NCBI RefSeq assembly: GCF_001874645.1
Contig: NZ_CP017886.1
Coordinates: 3,658,001-3,722,000, forward strand
DNA: 64,000 nt
Origin: Pseudomonas frederiksbergensis
Lineage (GTDB): Bacteria; Pseudomonadota; Gammaproteobacteria; Pseudomonadales; Pseudomonadaceae
Reading direction: 5' to 3'
Shown here piece after piece: positions 48,047 through 58,787 of the stretch (position 1 is its first letter; each line of letters begins with the position of its first letter). Below the pieces are notes generated by a model. It was not told where the DNA came from. It saw only the letters and a list, made by a program, of their open reading frames with translations, and searched no databases. The position numbers and the translations under genes were made by a program.

Positions 48047-50878
48047 ATGACCGACTATAAAGCCACGCTAAACCTTCCGGACACCGCCTTCCCAATGAAG
48101 GCCGGCCTGCCCCAGCGCGAACCGCAGATTCTGCAGCGCTGGGACAGCATTGGCCTGTACGGTAAGTTGCGCGAGATTGGCAAGGATCGTCCGAAGTTCG
48201 TGCTTCACGACGGTCCTCCGTACGCCAACGGCACCATTCACATCGGTCATGCGCTGAACAAGATTCTCAAGGACATGATCATCCGCTCGAAAACCCTGTC
48301 GGGTTTCGACGCGCCTTATGTTCCGGGCTGGGATTGCCATGGTCTGCCGATCGAGCACAAAGTCGAAGTGACCCACGGTAAAAACCTGGGCGCGGACAAA
48401 ACCCGCGAACTGTGCCGTGCCTACGCCACCGAGCAGATCGAAGGCCAGAAGTCCGAATTCATCCGTCTGGGCGTGTTGGGCGATTTCGCCAACCCGTACA
48501 AGACCATGGATTTCAAGAACGAGGCCGGTGAAATCCGTGCCTTGGCTGAAATCGTCAAGGGTGGTTTTGTGTTCAAGGGCCTCAAGCCTGTGAACTGGTG
48601 CTTCGACTGCGGTTCGGCCCTGGCTGAAGCCGAAGTTGAATACGAGAACAAAAAGTCCTCGACCATCGACGTTGCCTTCCCGATTGCTGATGAAGCCAAA
48701 CTGGCTGCCGCGTTCGGCCTGCCATCACTGGCCAAGCCTGCTTCGATCGTGATCTGGACCACCACCCCGTGGACCATCCCGGCCAACCAGGCGCTGAACG
48801 TTCACCCGGAATTCAACTACGCGCTGGTCGATGTCGGCGACAAGCTGCTGGTACTGGCTGAAGAGCTGGTCGAGTCGTGCCTGGTCCGCTACAACCTGGA
48901 AGGTTCGGTCATCGCGACCACCACCGGTAAAGAGCTGGAACTGATCAATTTCCGTCACCCGTTCTACGATCGTCTGTCGCCGGTTTACCTGGCCGAGTAC
49001 GTCGAGCTGGGCGCCGGCACCGGTGTGGTTCACTCCGCGCCAGCCTACGGTGTGGACGACTTCGTGACTTGCAAAGCGTATGGCATGGTCAACGACGACA
49101 TCCTCAATCCAGTGCAAAGCAACGGCGTGTACGTGCCGTCGCTGGAGTTCTTTGGCGGCCAGTTCATCTGGAAGGCCAACCCGGCCATCGTCGACAAGCT
49201 GACCGAAGTCGGTGCGTTGCTGCATACCACCGTCATCGAACACAGCTACATGCACTGCTGGCGCCACAAGAGCGCGCTGATCTACCGCGCCACCGCGCAG
49301 TGGTTCATCGGCATGGACAAAGAGCCGACGTCTGGCGAAACCCTGCGCAAGCGGGCGATCAAAGCCATCGAAGAAACCAAGTTCGTTCCGGCCTGGGGCC
49401 AGGCGCGCCTGCACTCGATGATCGCCAACCGTCCGGACTGGTGCATCTCCCGTCAGCGCAACTGGGGTGTGCCGATCCCGTTCTTCCTGAACAAGGAAAG
49501 CGGCGAACTGCACCCACGTACCGTTGAGCTGATGGAAGAAGTCGCCAAACGCGTCGAAGTAGAAGGCATCGAAGCCTGGTTCAAGATGGACGCTGCCGAG
49601 CTGCTCGGTGACGAAGCACCGCAGTACGACAAGATCAGCGACACTCTGGACGTCTGGTTCGATTCAGGCACCACGCATTGGCACGTCCTGCGCGGTTCGC
49701 ACCCGATGGGCCACGAGACCGGTCCGCGTGCCGATCTGTACCTGGAAGGCTCGGACCAACACCGCGGCTGGTTCCACTCGTCGTTGCTGACCGGTTGCGC
49801 CATCGACAACCACGCGCCGTACCGCGAACTGCTGACCCATGGTTTCACCGTGGATGAGTCCGGTCGCAAGATGTCCAAATCGTTGGGCAACGTGATCGCG
49901 CCACAAAAGGTCAACGACACCCTGGGCGCCGACATCATGCGTCTGTGGGTCGCTTCCACCGATTACTCGGGTGAAATGGCGGTTTCCGACCAGATCCTGC
50001 AACGCAGTGCGGACGCCTACCGGCGGATCCGTAATACCGCGCGCTTCCTGCTGTCGAACCTGACCGGTTTCAACCCGGCCACCGACATCCTGCCGGCAGA
50101 AGAAATGCTCGCGCTGGACCGTTGGGCCGTGGATCGTACCTTGCTGCTGCAACGCGAGCTGCAAGAGCACTACGGCGAATACCGTTTCTGGAACGTCTAC
50201 TCCAAGATCCACAACTTCTGCGTGCAGGAGCTGGGTGGTTTCTACCTAGACATCATCAAGGACCGTCAGTACACCACTGGTGCCAACAGCAAGGCCCGTC
50301 GTTCGGCGCAAACCGCGCTGTTCCACATCTCTGAAGCGCTGGTGCGCTGGATCGCGCCGATCCTCGCATTCACCGCCGACGAACTGTGGGAATACCTGCC
50401 GGGCGAGCGCAACGAATCGGTCATGCTCAACACCTGGTACGAAGGCCTGACCGAGTTGCCGGACAACGTCGAACTGGGCCGCGCTTACTGGGAGCGGATC
50501 ATGGCGGTGAAGGTCGCGGTCAACAAGGAAATGGAAATCCAGCGCGCGGCCAAGGCCGTCGGTGGCAACCTGCAAGCCGAAGTGACGCTGTTCACCGAAG
50601 AGGCGCTGAGCGCCGACCTGGCCAAGCTGAGCAACGAACTGCGCTTTGTACTGATCACCTCGACCGCCAGCGTTGCGCCATTCGTGCAGGCTCCGGCCGA
50701 TGCCGTTGTCACCGAAGTCAGCGGTCTGAAACTGAAAATCGTCAAGTCGAGCTTCGCCAAGTGCGCCCGTTGCTGGCACTGCCGTGAAGACGTTGGCGTG
50801 AACCCGGAGCATCCGGAAATCTGCGGTCGTTGTGTCGACAACATCAGCGGTGCCGGTGAGGTTCGTCACTATGCCTAA
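48047..50878 (+). CDS. ileS: Isoleucine-tRNA ligase
   Basis: A 943-residue class I synthetase that charges tRNA-Ile. Motifs: HIGH ([16 protein letters not shown], about 58-73), the CP1 editing domain (about 190-400, [13 protein letters not shown]), KMSKS ([10 protein letters not shown], about 606-615), and the C-terminal zinc-binding CARCWHC...CGRC (about 903-929). The start is ATG 48047. It ends in an 8-bp overlap with lspA (ATGCCTAA). Confidence 0.98.
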   Translation: MTDYKATLNLPDTAFPMKAGLPQREPQILQRWDSIGLYGKLREIGKDRPKFVLHDGPPYANGTIHIGHALNKILKDMIIRSKTLSGFDAPYVPGWDCHGLPIEHKVEVTHGKNLGADKTRELCRAYATEQIEGQKSEFIRLGVLGDFANPYKTMDFKNEAGEIRALAEIVKGGFVFKGLKPVNWCFDCGSALAEAEVEYENKKSSTIDVAFPIADEAKLAAAFGLPSLAKPASIVIWTTTPWTIPANQALNVHPEFNYALVDVGDKLLVLAEELVESCLVRYNLEGSVIATTTGKELELINFRHPFYDRLSPVYLAEYVELGAGTGVVHSAPAYGVDDFVTCKAYGMVNDDILNPVQSNGVYVPSLEFFGGQFIWKANPAIVDKLTEVGALLHTTVIEHSYMHCWRHKSALIYRATAQWFIGMDKEPTSGETLRKRAIKAIEETKFVPAWGQARLHSMIANRPDWCISRQRNWGVPIPFFLNKESGELHPRTVELMEEVAKRVEVEGIEAWFKMDAAELLGDEAPQYDKISDTLDVWFDSGTTHWHVLRGSHPMGHETGPRADLYLEGSDQHRGWFHSSLLTGCAIDNHAPYRELLTHGFTVDESGRKMSKSLGNVIAPQKVNDTLGADIMRLWVASTDYSGEMAVSDQILQRSADAYRRIRNTARFLLSNLTGFNPATDILPAEEMLALDRWAVDRTLLLQRELQEHYGEYRFWNVYSKIHNFCVQELGGFYLDIIKDRQYTTGANSKARRSAQTALFHISEALVRWIAPILAFTADELWEYLPGERNESVMLNTWYEGLTELPDNVELGRAYWERIMAVKVAVNKEMEIQRAAKAVGGNLQAEVTLFTEEALSADLAKLSNELRFVLITSTASVAPFVQAPADAVVTEVSGLKLKIVKSSFAKCARCWHCREDVGVNPEHPEICGRCVDNISGAGEVRHYA

Positions 50879-51383
50879 TGCTGCTAGCCGTTTCGGACGG
50901 CTGAGCTGGCTCTGGTTGAGCGTGCTGGTTCTGGTCATCGACCAGGCCAGCAAGTTCCACTTCGAAAGCTCGCTGACGATGTACCAGCAAATCGTGGTGA
51001 TCCCTGATTACTTCAGCTGGACCCTGGCCTACAACACGGGCGCGGCCTTCAGCTTCCTGGCTGACAGTTCCGGCTGGCAGCGCTGGTTGTTCGCCTTGAT
51101 CGCCGTGGTGGTCAGTGCCGTGCTGGTGGTCTGGCTCAAGCGCTTGGGGCGCAACGACACCTGGCTGGCGATTGCGCTGGCACTGGTGCTTGGCGGCGCG
51201 CTGGGTAACCTGTACGACCGCATTGCCCTGGGCCATGTGATCGATTTCATTCTGGTGCATTGGCAGAACCGCTGGTATTTCCCTGCGTTCAACTTTGCCG
51301 ACAGCGCCATCAGCGTCGGGGCCGTGATGCTCGCGCTGGATATGTTCAAAAGTAAGAAGACCGGAGAAGCCGTTCATGACTGA
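50871..51383 (+). CDS. lspA: Prolipoprotein signal peptidase (signal peptidase II)
   Basis: LspA cleaves the signal peptide of diacylglyceryl-modified lipoproteins. The 170-residue inner-membrane aspartyl protease has four transmembrane segments. Catalytic aspartates are in GNLYDRI (about 119-125) and FNFADSAIS (about 142-150), with the conserved YNTGAAFSF loop. ATG 50871 overlaps the ileS stop by 8 bp and its own stop overlaps fkpB by 8 bp. It serves the lipoproteins of this window such as BamD and the 609-aa lipoprotein. Confidence 0.97.
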   Translation: MPNAASRFGRLSWLWLSVLVLVIDQASKFHFESSLTMYQQIVVIPDYFSWTLAYNTGAAFSFLADSSGWQRWLFALIAVVVSAVLVVWLKRLGRNDTWLAIALALVLGGALGNLYDRIALGHVIDFILVHWQNRWYFPAFNFADSAISVGAVMLALDMFKSKKTGEAVHD

Positions 51384-51828
51384 ACAGGTATTGGCTGAGC
51401 AACGCATCGGCCAGAACACGGAAGTCACCTTGCACTTTGCATTGCGCCTGGAGAACGGCGACACCGTCGACAGCACCTTCGACAAAGCCCCGGCGACCTT
51501 CAAGGTCGGCGACGGTAACCTGCTGCCAGGTTTCGAAGCCGCGCTGTTTGGCTTCAAGGCGGGCGACAAGCGTAATCTGACGATTCAGCCAGAAAACGCT
51601 TTTGGCCAGCCTAACCCGCAAAACGTGCAGATCATCCCGCGTTCGCAGTTCCAGGATATGGAACTGTCCGAAGGCCTGCTGGTGATCTTCAACGATGCGG
51701 CGAATACTGAGCTGCCCGGTGTGGTCAAAGCGTTCGATGACGCTCAGGTGACCATCGACTTCAACCACCCGCTGGCTGGCAAGACATTGACCTTTGACGT
51801 AGAAATCATCGACGTCAAAGCGCTGTAA
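51376..51828 (+). CDS. fkpB: FKBP-type peptidyl-prolyl isomerase (FkpB/SlyD-like)
   Basis: A 150-residue cytosolic FKBP-type isomerase with the SlyD-like insert. The FKBP core runs TEVTLHFALRLENGDTVDSTFDKAPATFKVGDGNLLPGFEAALFGFKAGDK, followed by the insert-in-flap region NVQIIPRSQF... and LTFDVEIIDV at the end. It follows lspA with an 8-bp overlap. The same gene order is found in enterobacteria. Confidence 0.93.
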   Translation: MTEQVLAEQRIGQNTEVTLHFALRLENGDTVDSTFDKAPATFKVGDGNLLPGFEAALFGFKAGDKRNLTIQPENAFGQPNPQNVQIIPRSQFQDMELSEGLLVIFNDAANTELPGVVKAFDDAQVTIDFNHPLAGKTLTFDVEIIDVKAL

Positions 51829-51830
51829 CC

Positions 51831-51922
51831 TGTAGGCGCAGAGCTTGCTCGCGATGAGGGCCTGACATTCAACATTGATGTTGACTGACACTCAGTCATC
51901 GCGAGCAAGCTCAGCGCCTACA
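51831..51922. repeat. REPIN of the TGTAGG...CCTACA type
   Basis: TGTAGGCGC...GCTTGCTCGCGATGA faces TCATCGCGAGCAAGC...GCGCCTACA. It lies between the fkpB stop (3 bp away) and ispH. Confidence 0.85.
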
Positions 51923-51961
51923 AATGATCTAATTTCTTGCGCGCAAGACACGAGGCACAGT

Positions 51962-52909
51962 ATGCAAATCAAACTCGCCAACCCCCGTGGCTTCTGTGCC
52001 GGTGTGGACCGGGCGATCGAAATCGTCAACCGCGCCCTGGAAGTCTTTGGGCCGCCGATCTATGTGCGCCACGAAGTGGTCCACAACAAATTCGTCGTTG
52101 AAGACCTGCGCGCACGCGGGGCGATCTTCGTTGAAGAACTGGATCAGGTGCCGGACGACGTCATCGTGATTTTCAGCGCCCATGGGGTTTCCCAGGCTGT
52201 TCGTACGGAAGCCGCAGGCCGTGGCTTGAAGGTATTCGATGCGACCTGCCCATTGGTGACCAAAGTGCACATCGAAGTGGCGCGCTACAGCCGCGACGGT
52301 CGTGAGTGCATTCTGATCGGCCATGCCGGTCACCCGGAAGTCGAAGGCACCATGGGGCAGTACGACGCCAGCAATGGTGGTGCGATTTACCTCGTCGAAG
52401 ACGAAAAAGACGTCGCCGCGTTGAACGTGCGTAACCCTGAAAAACTCGCCTTCGTCACGCAAACCACCTTGTCGATGGACGACACCAGTCGTGTGATCGA
52501 TGCCTTGCGCACTCGTTTCCCGGCCATTGGCGGCCCACGCAAGGACGACATCTGCTACGCCACGCAAAACCGTCAGGACGCGGTCAAGCAACTGGCTGAC
52601 GAATGCGACGTGGTGCTGGTGGTCGGTAGCCCGAACAGCTCCAACTCCAACCGCTTGCGCGAATTGGCCGAGCGCATGTCCACCCCGGCGTACCTGATCG
52701 ACGGCGCAGAAGACATGCAACGCAGCTGGTTCGAGGGCGTCGAGCGTATCGGCATCACTGCCGGGGCATCGGCACCGGAAGTGCTGGTTCGTGGCGTCAT
52801 CGAACAGCTGCAGGCCTGGGGCGCCACCGGTGCCGATGAACTGGCCGGTCGTGAGGAGAACGTCACCTTCTCCATGCCCAAAGAGCTACGCGTTCGTTCC
52901 CTGCTCTGA
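51962..52909 (+). CDS. ispH: 4-Hydroxy-3-methylbut-2-enyl diphosphate reductase
   Basis: IspH makes IPP and DMAPP in the last step of the MEP pathway, using a [4Fe-4S] cluster. The 315-residue protein has the cluster cysteines: Cys12 (GFCAGVDRA), Cys96 (DATCPLV) and Cys197 ([11 protein letters not shown]). SNSNRL and [11 protein letters not shown] bind substrate. Start ATG 51962. It overlaps the convergent FimT-like gene by 24 bp at the 3' end. Confidence 0.97.
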   Translation: MQIKLANPRGFCAGVDRAIEIVNRALEVFGPPIYVRHEVVHNKFVVEDLRARGAIFVEELDQVPDDVIVIFSAHGVSQAVRTEAAGRGLKVFDATCPLVTKVHIEVARYSRDGRECILIGHAGHPEVEGTMGQYDASNGGAIYLVEDEKDVAALNVRNPEKLAFVTQTTLSMDDTSRVIDALRTRFPAIGGPRKDDICYATQNRQDAVKQLADECDVVLVVGSPNSSNSNRLRELAERMSTPAYLIDGAEDMQRSWFEGVERIGITAGASAPEVLVRGVIEQLQAWGATGADELAGREENVTFSMPKELRVRSLL

Positions 52910-53434
52910 TTCTTCGCCTCCCGCACACAAGGCCTGCTCGGCCTTGTCGCTGCGCAGGCTGACGCGGCCGCTGCTGGACAGCACCACCTGGTGGTGGCTG
53001 ACCGGTTCGCGTTCCGCGCAGATGTGCAGCGTCCCGGCCTGAAACGCACCGCCGGGTAACAGCGGCTCGCCCAGACCGCTGAATCGTACAAAACTCTTCA
53101 CCGGCCGATTGCCCACAATCGGTACCCGTGCGACTGCCTGGCGCTCGATCAGCAGCGGATTACGGCTGTCCTTATGCCCCTCGCCATTGATGTCCAGAGT
53201 GATTCGCCAGCCCTGGCCCCAGTCGTCGTTCAACCCGTGAATGACAATGGTCTGATTGCGCAGGATCGCCTCTGTGCGGGCGTTGCGCATGCCGCTGGCG
53301 AGCGATTGCGCCGCGTTTTCCCGACGCACCGATTGGGTGTATTCACTGAGCGCCGGGCTGACCAGTTGCAGAGCGATCGCCGCGATTGCCAGCCCGACAA
53401 GCAGTTCGATCAGGCCGAAACCCTTCTGATGCAT
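52886..53434 (-). CDS. fimT: GspH/FimT-family pseudopilin, divergent from the pilus cluster
   Basis: A 182-residue prepilin with the type III cleavage site [11 protein letters not shown] at residues 4-14 and a hydrophobic helix to about 30. The rest is the GspH/FimT beta domain. The start ATG 53434 has GGAAGGAGATGTC upstream; an in-frame start 16 codons earlier lacks a comparable site. It is divergent from fimU, so it is transcribed apart from the minor-pilin operon, and its 3' end overlaps ispH. In P. aeruginosa FimT is linked to DNA uptake; that role is inferred. Confidence 0.88.
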   Translation of the reverse strand: MHQKGFGLIELLVGLAIAAIALQLVSPALSEYTQSVRRENAAQSLASGMRNARTEAILRNQTIVIHGLNDDWGQGWRITLDINGEGHKDSRNPLLIERQAVARVPIVGNRPVKSFVRFSGLGEPLLPGGAFQAGTLHICAEREPVSHHQVVLSSSGRVSLRSDKAEQALCAGGEESEQGTNA

Positions 53435-53557
53435 GACATCTCCTTCCCTGGAGAGGGCGTTGAGTTGTGCAACGAATGTCAAAACAACCCGACGGTCCTC
53501 GGTCGAATGTTCTAGCTTGATACAGCTAGGTGTAGTCGTTGGCAGTGGAGGGCAGCG

Positions 53558-54031
53558 ATGAATTATCGTACAAAAGGTTTCACGTTGGTCGAGTTGCTGG
53601 TGACCCTTGCGGTCATGGCGATTCTGCTCACCCTGGCGGTGCCGGCGTTCAACAGTTCAGTACAGAACGCCAAAGCCGATACCGAAATCAGTGATCTGCA
53701 GCGAGGACTCAATTACGCCCGGCTGGAGGCGATTGACCGGGGTATCACCACGCGGATCCGGCCAACCGCTGGCGGCAGCGCCTGGACCGGGGAGTTGACG
53801 GTGTACGACAGCACCGGCACGCCGGCGAATGTATTGCGGGTTGTTCCAGCGATGAGCAGCGGCGCCACTCTGACGCTAACCTCTGGGGTGACCAGCGTCG
53901 ATTTCAACAACCTTGGTGGGTTGTCGGCACCCGCCACGGCGGTGGTGATCAATTATGTATTGGGGGCGCAGAGCCGGACGCTCAGCGTGTGTTTGAACGG
54001 ACGGATTGTCTTGGGTGGAAGCTGCGGATGA
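53558..54031 (+). CDS. fimU: Minor pilin FimU (GspH/FimT family)
   Basis: A 157-residue minor pilin with the prepilin motif KGFTLVELLVTLAVMAILLTLAVPAF (cleavage after Gly7). It heads the operon fimU-pilV-pilW-pilX-pilY1-pilE. GGAGGGCAGCG precedes ATG 53558. The stop overlaps pilV (ATGA). It is assumed to form part of the pilus tip-priming complex. Confidence 0.88.
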   Translation: MNYRTKGFTLVELLVTLAVMAILLTLAVPAFNSSVQNAKADTEISDLQRGLNYARLEAIDRGITTRIRPTAGGSAWTGELTVYDSTGTPANVLRVVPAMSSGATLTLTSGVTSVDFNNLGGLSAPATAVVINYVLGAQSRTLSVCLNGRIVLGGSCG

Positions 54032-54474
54032 CAGGGTCGGGATCGCGTGCACAGGACGGCATGACACTGATCGAAGTGTTGGTTGCGCTGTTGATTTTGA
54101 GTGTAGGGCTACTGGGGGCGGCGGCGATTCAGCTCAATGCGCTGAAGTACACCGACAGCTCGCTGATGACCAGCCAGGCAAGTTTTATCGCCTACGACAT
54201 GATGGACCGGATTCGCGCCAATTCAGGGGCCGACTACACCGTCACGCCGCCGACCTCGGGCAATTTGAATGTTGCTCGGGATCAGGACCTGTACGACTTC
54301 ACCACCAATATTGTCAGTTTCGGCGGCCCGACCGCCACGGGCAGCATTACCCTGAACCAGCGGGTGTACACGATCACCATAACGTGGGATGACTCGCGGG
54401 CAGCCGCCGCTAATTCGACCCGCAGTTTTGTCCTGAGCAGTCGCGCCACCGTCGATCCGGTGGTGACGCCATGA
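54028..54474 (+). CDS. pilV: Type IV pilus minor pilin PilV
   Basis: A 148-residue minor pilin with motif GMTLIEVLVALLILSVGLLGAAAIQ (cleavage after Gly11). The start ATG 54028 overlaps the fimU stop by four bases; its own stop overlaps pilW by four bases (ATGA). Translational coupling is expected. The mature domain is rich in Thr and Ser. Confidence 0.9.
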   Translation: MTGSGSRAQDGMTLIEVLVALLILSVGLLGAAAIQLNALKYTDSSLMTSQASFIAYDMMDRIRANSGADYTVTPPTSGNLNVARDQDLYDFTTNIVSFGGPTATGSITLNQRVYTITITWDDSRAAAANSTRSFVLSSRATVDPVVTP

Positions 54475-55187
54475 GGCGTTCGTCCCGAGGGTTTGGTCTG
54501 ATCGAGCTGATGATCGCCCTGTCGATCAGCCTGATCGTGGTGCTCGGCGTGGCGCAAATTTTTATTTCGGCGAAAAGCACCTATGTCAGCCAGAACACGG
54601 CTGCCGGGATGCAGGAGGATGCGCGGTTTGTCCTGAGCAAAATGATTCAGGAAATCCGCGTGGTCGGGATGTTCGGCTGCCTGGGGGCGATTACCGATGC
54701 GAGTTCGGCCGGTGACTTCAATGCCAGTCAGATCACCCCCATCAGTTGGGATAACACCGCGCTCAAATTGACCCTGGTGACTTCGGATGTCGGCGGCAAT
54801 GGTGGCTCGCCCACCTGGACCGTGGTGTCTGATTGCCGAACCAGCGCAACGGCCTACACCAGTGCGCACACCCCGGCGGCCGGGCAGATGGGGTTCCCGA
54901 TCCGGCGGCTCGCCTACAGCCTCAACAACGGCCAGATCCTGATGACTACGAACACAGGCACCGGCACCACGTCGGCGGTGCTGGTGAGCAACGTCAGTGC
55001 TTTCAACGTGACCTTCGGCATGGCCACCAGCGCCACCGACGTGGCAGCGTCGAGTTACAGCAGCAATCCGACCGACCCGACGCGAATCCGCAGCGTGCGC
55101 TTGACGCTGACCCTGACGGATCCCAGCAACCGCGTGCGCAATCAGACCTTCAACGTGGTTGCCGCTTTGCGCAACCGGTTGATGTAG
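54471..55187 (+). CDS. pilW: Type IV pilus minor pilin PilW
   Basis: A 238-residue minor pilin with motif RGFGLIELMIALSISLIVVLGVAQIF (cleavage after Gly6). Starts four bases inside pilV. The C-terminal part ends with LTLTDPSNRVRNQTFNVVAALRNRL, as in PilW family members. pilX follows after 5 bp. Confidence 0.9.
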   Translation: MRRSSRGFGLIELMIALSISLIVVLGVAQIFISAKSTYVSQNTAAGMQEDARFVLSKMIQEIRVVGMFGCLGAITDASSAGDFNASQITPISWDNTALKLTLVTSDVGGNGGSPTWTVVSDCRTSATAYTSAHTPAAGQMGFPIRRLAYSLNNGQILMTTNTGTGTTSAVLVSNVSAFNVTFGMATSATDVAASSYSSNPTDPTRIRSVRLTLTLTDPSNRVRNQTFNVVAALRNRLM

Positions 55188-55192
55188 GGGCG

Positions 55193-55678
55193 ATGCCGAT
55201 GATTCTTTCTCCCCTCAAGGCACACGCTCAGCGCGGCATGGCGCTGCTGATGAGCCTGGTGTTTCTGTTGTTGTTGACGCTGATCGGTATTTCGTCGATG
55301 CAGAACGCCACGCTTCAGGAAAAAATGGCCGGCAGCGTGACGCTGCGCAATCAATCCTTCCAGGGCGCAGAGGCGGCGTTGCGTATGGGTGAAAGCGCCG
55401 TGCAGTTGAGCGCTTACACCCTGGCTGCGTGTGCCAACATCACCCAGTGTGCACCGCCGGCCGAATCTTCAGCGATCACGGCTGCCGGGCTCAATTCAAC
55501 CTCCGGGGTGACCTGGATCGCTGCCGGCAACGGTTTTTATGGTGTACAGAACATCGGCACCACGCAGGGCGCCGTGAATATTCCGAGCAACACCTCGGCG
55601 ACGCTCTATCGGGTGACTGCCGTCGGGTTGGCGGGCACCTCGCGCAGTGTGGTGGAGAGCATCTATGCGAAATACTGA
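55193..55678 (+). CDS. pilX: Type IV pilus minor pilin PilX
   Basis: A 161-residue minor pilin with RGMALLMSLVFLLLLTLIGISSMQNATLQEKMAGS, which lacks the Glu5 of most pilins, as usual for PilX. ATG 55193 is followed by a second ATG at 55199. The stop overlaps pilY1 by 14 bases. It probably works with PilV/W and FimU at the pilus tip. Confidence 0.88.
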   Translation: MPMILSPLKAHAQRGMALLMSLVFLLLLTLIGISSMQNATLQEKMAGSVTLRNQSFQGAEAALRMGESAVQLSAYTLAACANITQCAPPAESSAITAAGLNSTSGVTWIAAGNGFYGVQNIGTTQGAVNIPSNTSATLYRVTAVGLAGTSRSVVESIYAKY

Positions 55679-58600
55679 TGTTCGTCGCCAGGCATGGCGC
55701 CGTTGGTTATCGCAGATAGTGTGCGGCGGGCTGCTGGGGCTTTATCTGGCCGTACGGGCCTATGCCTTCACGCCATCGGATTCACCGCTGCTCAGCGCTG
55801 CGGCAGTCGCACCGAACGTGATGCTGCTGCTCGACAATTCGGGGAGCATGAACAGCATCATCTATGCCCCCGGTTTTGATCCAACGGTGTCGCGGACCCC
55901 AGCCAAGCAATGCAATGGGTTTTCCGGCTTGTGTAATGGCGGTTCAGACATCATCGGCGACCCGATCCTGCTGTCCAGTTTGTCGCAATCCGGTTGTTCC
56001 AGCGGTTACTACGCGTTCTACAACAACAGCACGACACCGCTGTGCCTCAAGCTCCCTGATCCGGTGGGCAATGGCAACACCCGTTACTACGACGACTACA
56101 TCTCTTATCTGGTGAGCCTGGCCAATGGCAGCAATCGCGACTTCACCAATGGCTCGATTCCCAACGATTACCGAGTCAACGTGGCGCGTAACGTTGCCAC
56201 GGCGCTGGTTGCCAGCAATCGCGGGCTGCGTTTCGGTCTGTCGACGTTCAATCCACCTACCAACCACAGTCCCGCCAATGGCGGATACATCGCCCGTGCT
56301 ATCAGTGATCTGTCCCCGGTCAGTGGCAGCGTGACCCAGGCCCAGGCGGACGCCAACTACAACGCGATGATCTCCGCAATCAGCGGCTTGAGCGCGATAG
56401 CCAATACACCGCTGGCGGAAACCTATTACGAAATCACCCGCTATTTTCGCGGCATGACGCCGTACTACAACTCCACGCCAGCCACCTACACCAGCCCGAT
56501 CCAGTACCGCTGCCAGAAGAACTACGGCGTGGTCATTACCGATGGTCTTCCGACCTACGACCGGACTTTCCCGACCAATGATCCACTGGGTGGCACCCGA
56601 TTACCCAACTGGGACGGGATCAACAACGATGGCAACAACCTTAACGGCGATAACGAGGGTGACACCCTGTACCTGGACGATATCGCCAAATTCGCTTTTG
56701 ATATCGATATGCGCTCCACCGGCACCGATCTGGCGGGTAAAGCCTGGAACTCACCAGATTTCCCCAAGCAGAACATGAACACCTATACGGTGGGGTTCAC
56801 AACCGCCAATCAGATGTTGTCGGATGCCGCCAACTACGGGCAGGGCAAGTATTATCAGGCAACCGACAGCGCCAGCCTCAACACCGCTCTGTCAGCGGCG
56901 TTGAGCGACATTACCGCCAAGGCCGGCTCGGGTGGCAGCGGCGTTACCAGCAGCAACACAGTGGCCAGTGGCTCCAGTTATTACCAGACCAGCTACGACC
57001 CCAAGGACTGGCGCGGCACCATCAAATCCTTTGGCTTCACCGCAAGTGGTGCCGTGAACACCGCCTCGGTGCTGTGGACCACCGACACGACCATCGTTCC
57101 CGGTGCGACAGCGCCGACCTATCAGTCCTGGAACACCACGACCAACGCGGCGGTCACTCTGGCCTACGGCAACTTCTCCAGCACCCAGCAAACCAGCCTC
57201 AGCCAGAGCCTGCCGACCGGTATCAGCGGCAGTGATCTGGTGGAGTGGAGCAAGGGCACCAACAAAACCGGCTTGAAGGCTCGTACCGTGCTGCTTGGGG
57301 ACATCATCAACTCGCCGTTGGCGCTGGCATCGCCCACTGACAAAACCGCTTCTGATCTGGCCGGTAGTACCAGTTACAGCACGTTCCTGACCCGCAAAGC
57401 CGCGAACATGAACACCAGCCTGGTGGTGAATGCCAACGACGGCTTCGTGAATGTCATCAATGCCGGCAACGGTGCGCGGCGTTACGCCTACATGCCCTCC
57501 AGCGTGCTGCCGTCGCTGCACTTCATTGCCGATACCGGCTATATCAATGGCATCCGCCACAAGTTTCTCAATGATGGTCAGGTCGGCGTGTTCGATGCCC
57601 AGCTAAACAGCGCCTGGAAAACCCTGGCCCTGGGCGGCGTAGGGGCGGGCGGCAAGACTTTTTACGCTGTGCAGCTGTTCGACGGGACAGCGGGGAACGT
57701 GACCAATGCTTTGTGGGAAATCAGTGCGCCGGCCACCGCCAACACCGCGAACGCTTTCAATGACCTGGGTTATGCCTATGCGCGGCCGGAAGTGGCACGC
57801 TTGGCCGATGGTCGTTGGGCGGCGTTCATCTCCAACGGTTACGGGAGTAACTCGGGCGTTGCTGCGTTGTACGTGGTGGATATTCGCGACGGTTCGCTGA
57901 TCAGGAAAATCGTTATCGACAGCACCGAGACCACTAATGGCCTGTCATCGGTCAAGCTCAAGGTCGACTCGCAAAGCATTGTGCAGGCGGCCTATGGCGG
58001 CGACTTGAAAGGCCGGTTGTGGAAGTTCGACTTGAGCAGTGCAAGCACCAGCAGTTGGGGCGTGGCCTTTTCCGGTAAGCCGCTATTCACTGCGCCGGGC
58101 GGCGCGACGCAGCCGATCACTGCGCAACCGTTGCTGGCGGACCATCCGATCAACGGCAAAGAAGTGTTCTTCGGTACCGGGAAATTCAACGAGACCGCTG
58201 ACAAGCTCAGCAAGGACCTGCAAGCGTTTTATGGGGTCTGGGATGCCGATGGCGGTCCGGGGCAGATCACCGTGTCGAGCTTGCAGGCCCAGGCTGTGAC
58301 CGGGGTGTTCACGGGAACTGCCGGGGGGCAGTTCATCACCACTTCGCAGAACCCCGTGACCTATCCAGCACAGAACGGCTGGTACTTGCCGCTGGTGTAC
58401 AACAACGTCCTCACGGGCGAGCGGGTGATCAGTCAGGCTGCTTTGGTGCTCGGGCGGATTGTGTTTACCACGGCCAGCGTCGACACCACGGACCCCTGTT
58501 CAAGTTTTGGCACCGGCAAACTGGTCGAACTCGATGCGTTCAGCGGTAAGATGCTCAGCTACGCGGTGCTCGACACCAATGGCGATGGCCTGGTCGACAC

Positions 58601-58772
58601 TCACGACACGATCTCCAGCGGGGTGATTTTTACCGGTGGCATCCCGACGCTGAACGCGATCGTCAACAGTGCGGCCCGCAAAATCGTGAACGACTCCAGT
58701 GGTGGCATCACTACCCTGGTTGAAAAATCCGGCGGCGGCAGCCGTCGAATCATGTGGCGACAAATACAGTAA
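55665..58772 (+). CDS. pilY1: Pilus tip adhesin / assembly factor PilY1
   Basis: A 1035-residue exported protein with a signal peptide (about 12-34). The N-terminal vWA-like domain has the metal-site motif Asp57-x-Ser59-x-Ser61 in LLLDNSGSMNS. The C-terminal half (about 560-1000) is a beta-propeller, with a calcium-binding loop DTNGDGLVDTHD at 970-981, like that needed for pilus control in P. aeruginosa. ATG 55665 lies within the pilX 3' end. PilY1 links surface contact to c-di-GMP output; here MorA and a PilZ protein are encoded elsewhere in the window. Confidence 0.93.
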   Translation: MRNTDVRRQAWRRWLSQIVCGGLLGLYLAVRAYAFTPSDSPLLSAAAVAPNVMLLLDNSGSMNSIIYAPGFDPTVSRTPAKQCNGFSGLCNGGSDIIGDPILLSSLSQSGCSSGYYAFYNNSTTPLCLKLPDPVGNGNTRYYDDYISYLVSLANGSNRDFTNGSIPNDYRVNVARNVATALVASNRGLRFGLSTFNPPTNHSPANGGYIARAISDLSPVSGSVTQAQADANYNAMISAISGLSAIANTPLAETYYEITRYFRGMTPYYNSTPATYTSPIQYRCQKNYGVVITDGLPTYDRTFPTNDPLGGTRLPNWDGINNDGNNLNGDNEGDTLYLDDIAKFAFDIDMRSTGTDLAGKAWNSPDFPKQNMNTYTVGFTTANQMLSDAANYGQGKYYQATDSASLNTALSAALSDITAKAGSGGSGVTSSNTVASGSSYYQTSYDPKDWRGTIKSFGFTASGAVNTASVLWTTDTTIVPGATAPTYQSWNTTTNAAVTLAYGNFSSTQQTSLSQSLPTGISGSDLVEWSKGTNKTGLKARTVLLGDIINSPLALASPTDKTASDLAGSTSYSTFLTRKAANMNTSLVVNANDGFVNVINAGNGARRYAYMPSSVLPSLHFIADTGYINGIRHKFLNDGQVGVFDAQLNSAWKTLALGGVGAGGKTFYAVQLFDGTAGNVTNALWEISAPATANTANAFNDLGYAYARPEVARLADGRWAAFISNGYGSNSGVAALYVVDIRDGSLIRKIVIDSTETTNGLSSVKLKVDSQSIVQAAYGGDLKGRLWKFDLSSASTSSWGVAFSGKPLFTAPGGATQPITAQPLLADHPINGKEVFFGTGKFNETADKLSKDLQAFYGVWDADGGPGQITVSSLQAQAVTGVFTGTAGGQFITTSQNPVTYPAQNGWYLPLVYNNVLTGERVISQAALVLGRIVFTTASVDTTDPCSSFGTGKLVELDAFSGKMLSYAVLDTNGDGLVDTHDTISSGVIFTGGIPTLNAIVNSAARKIVNDSSGGITTLVEKSGGGSRRIMWRQIQ

Positions 58773-58787
58773 GTGAGAGTTGAGGCA

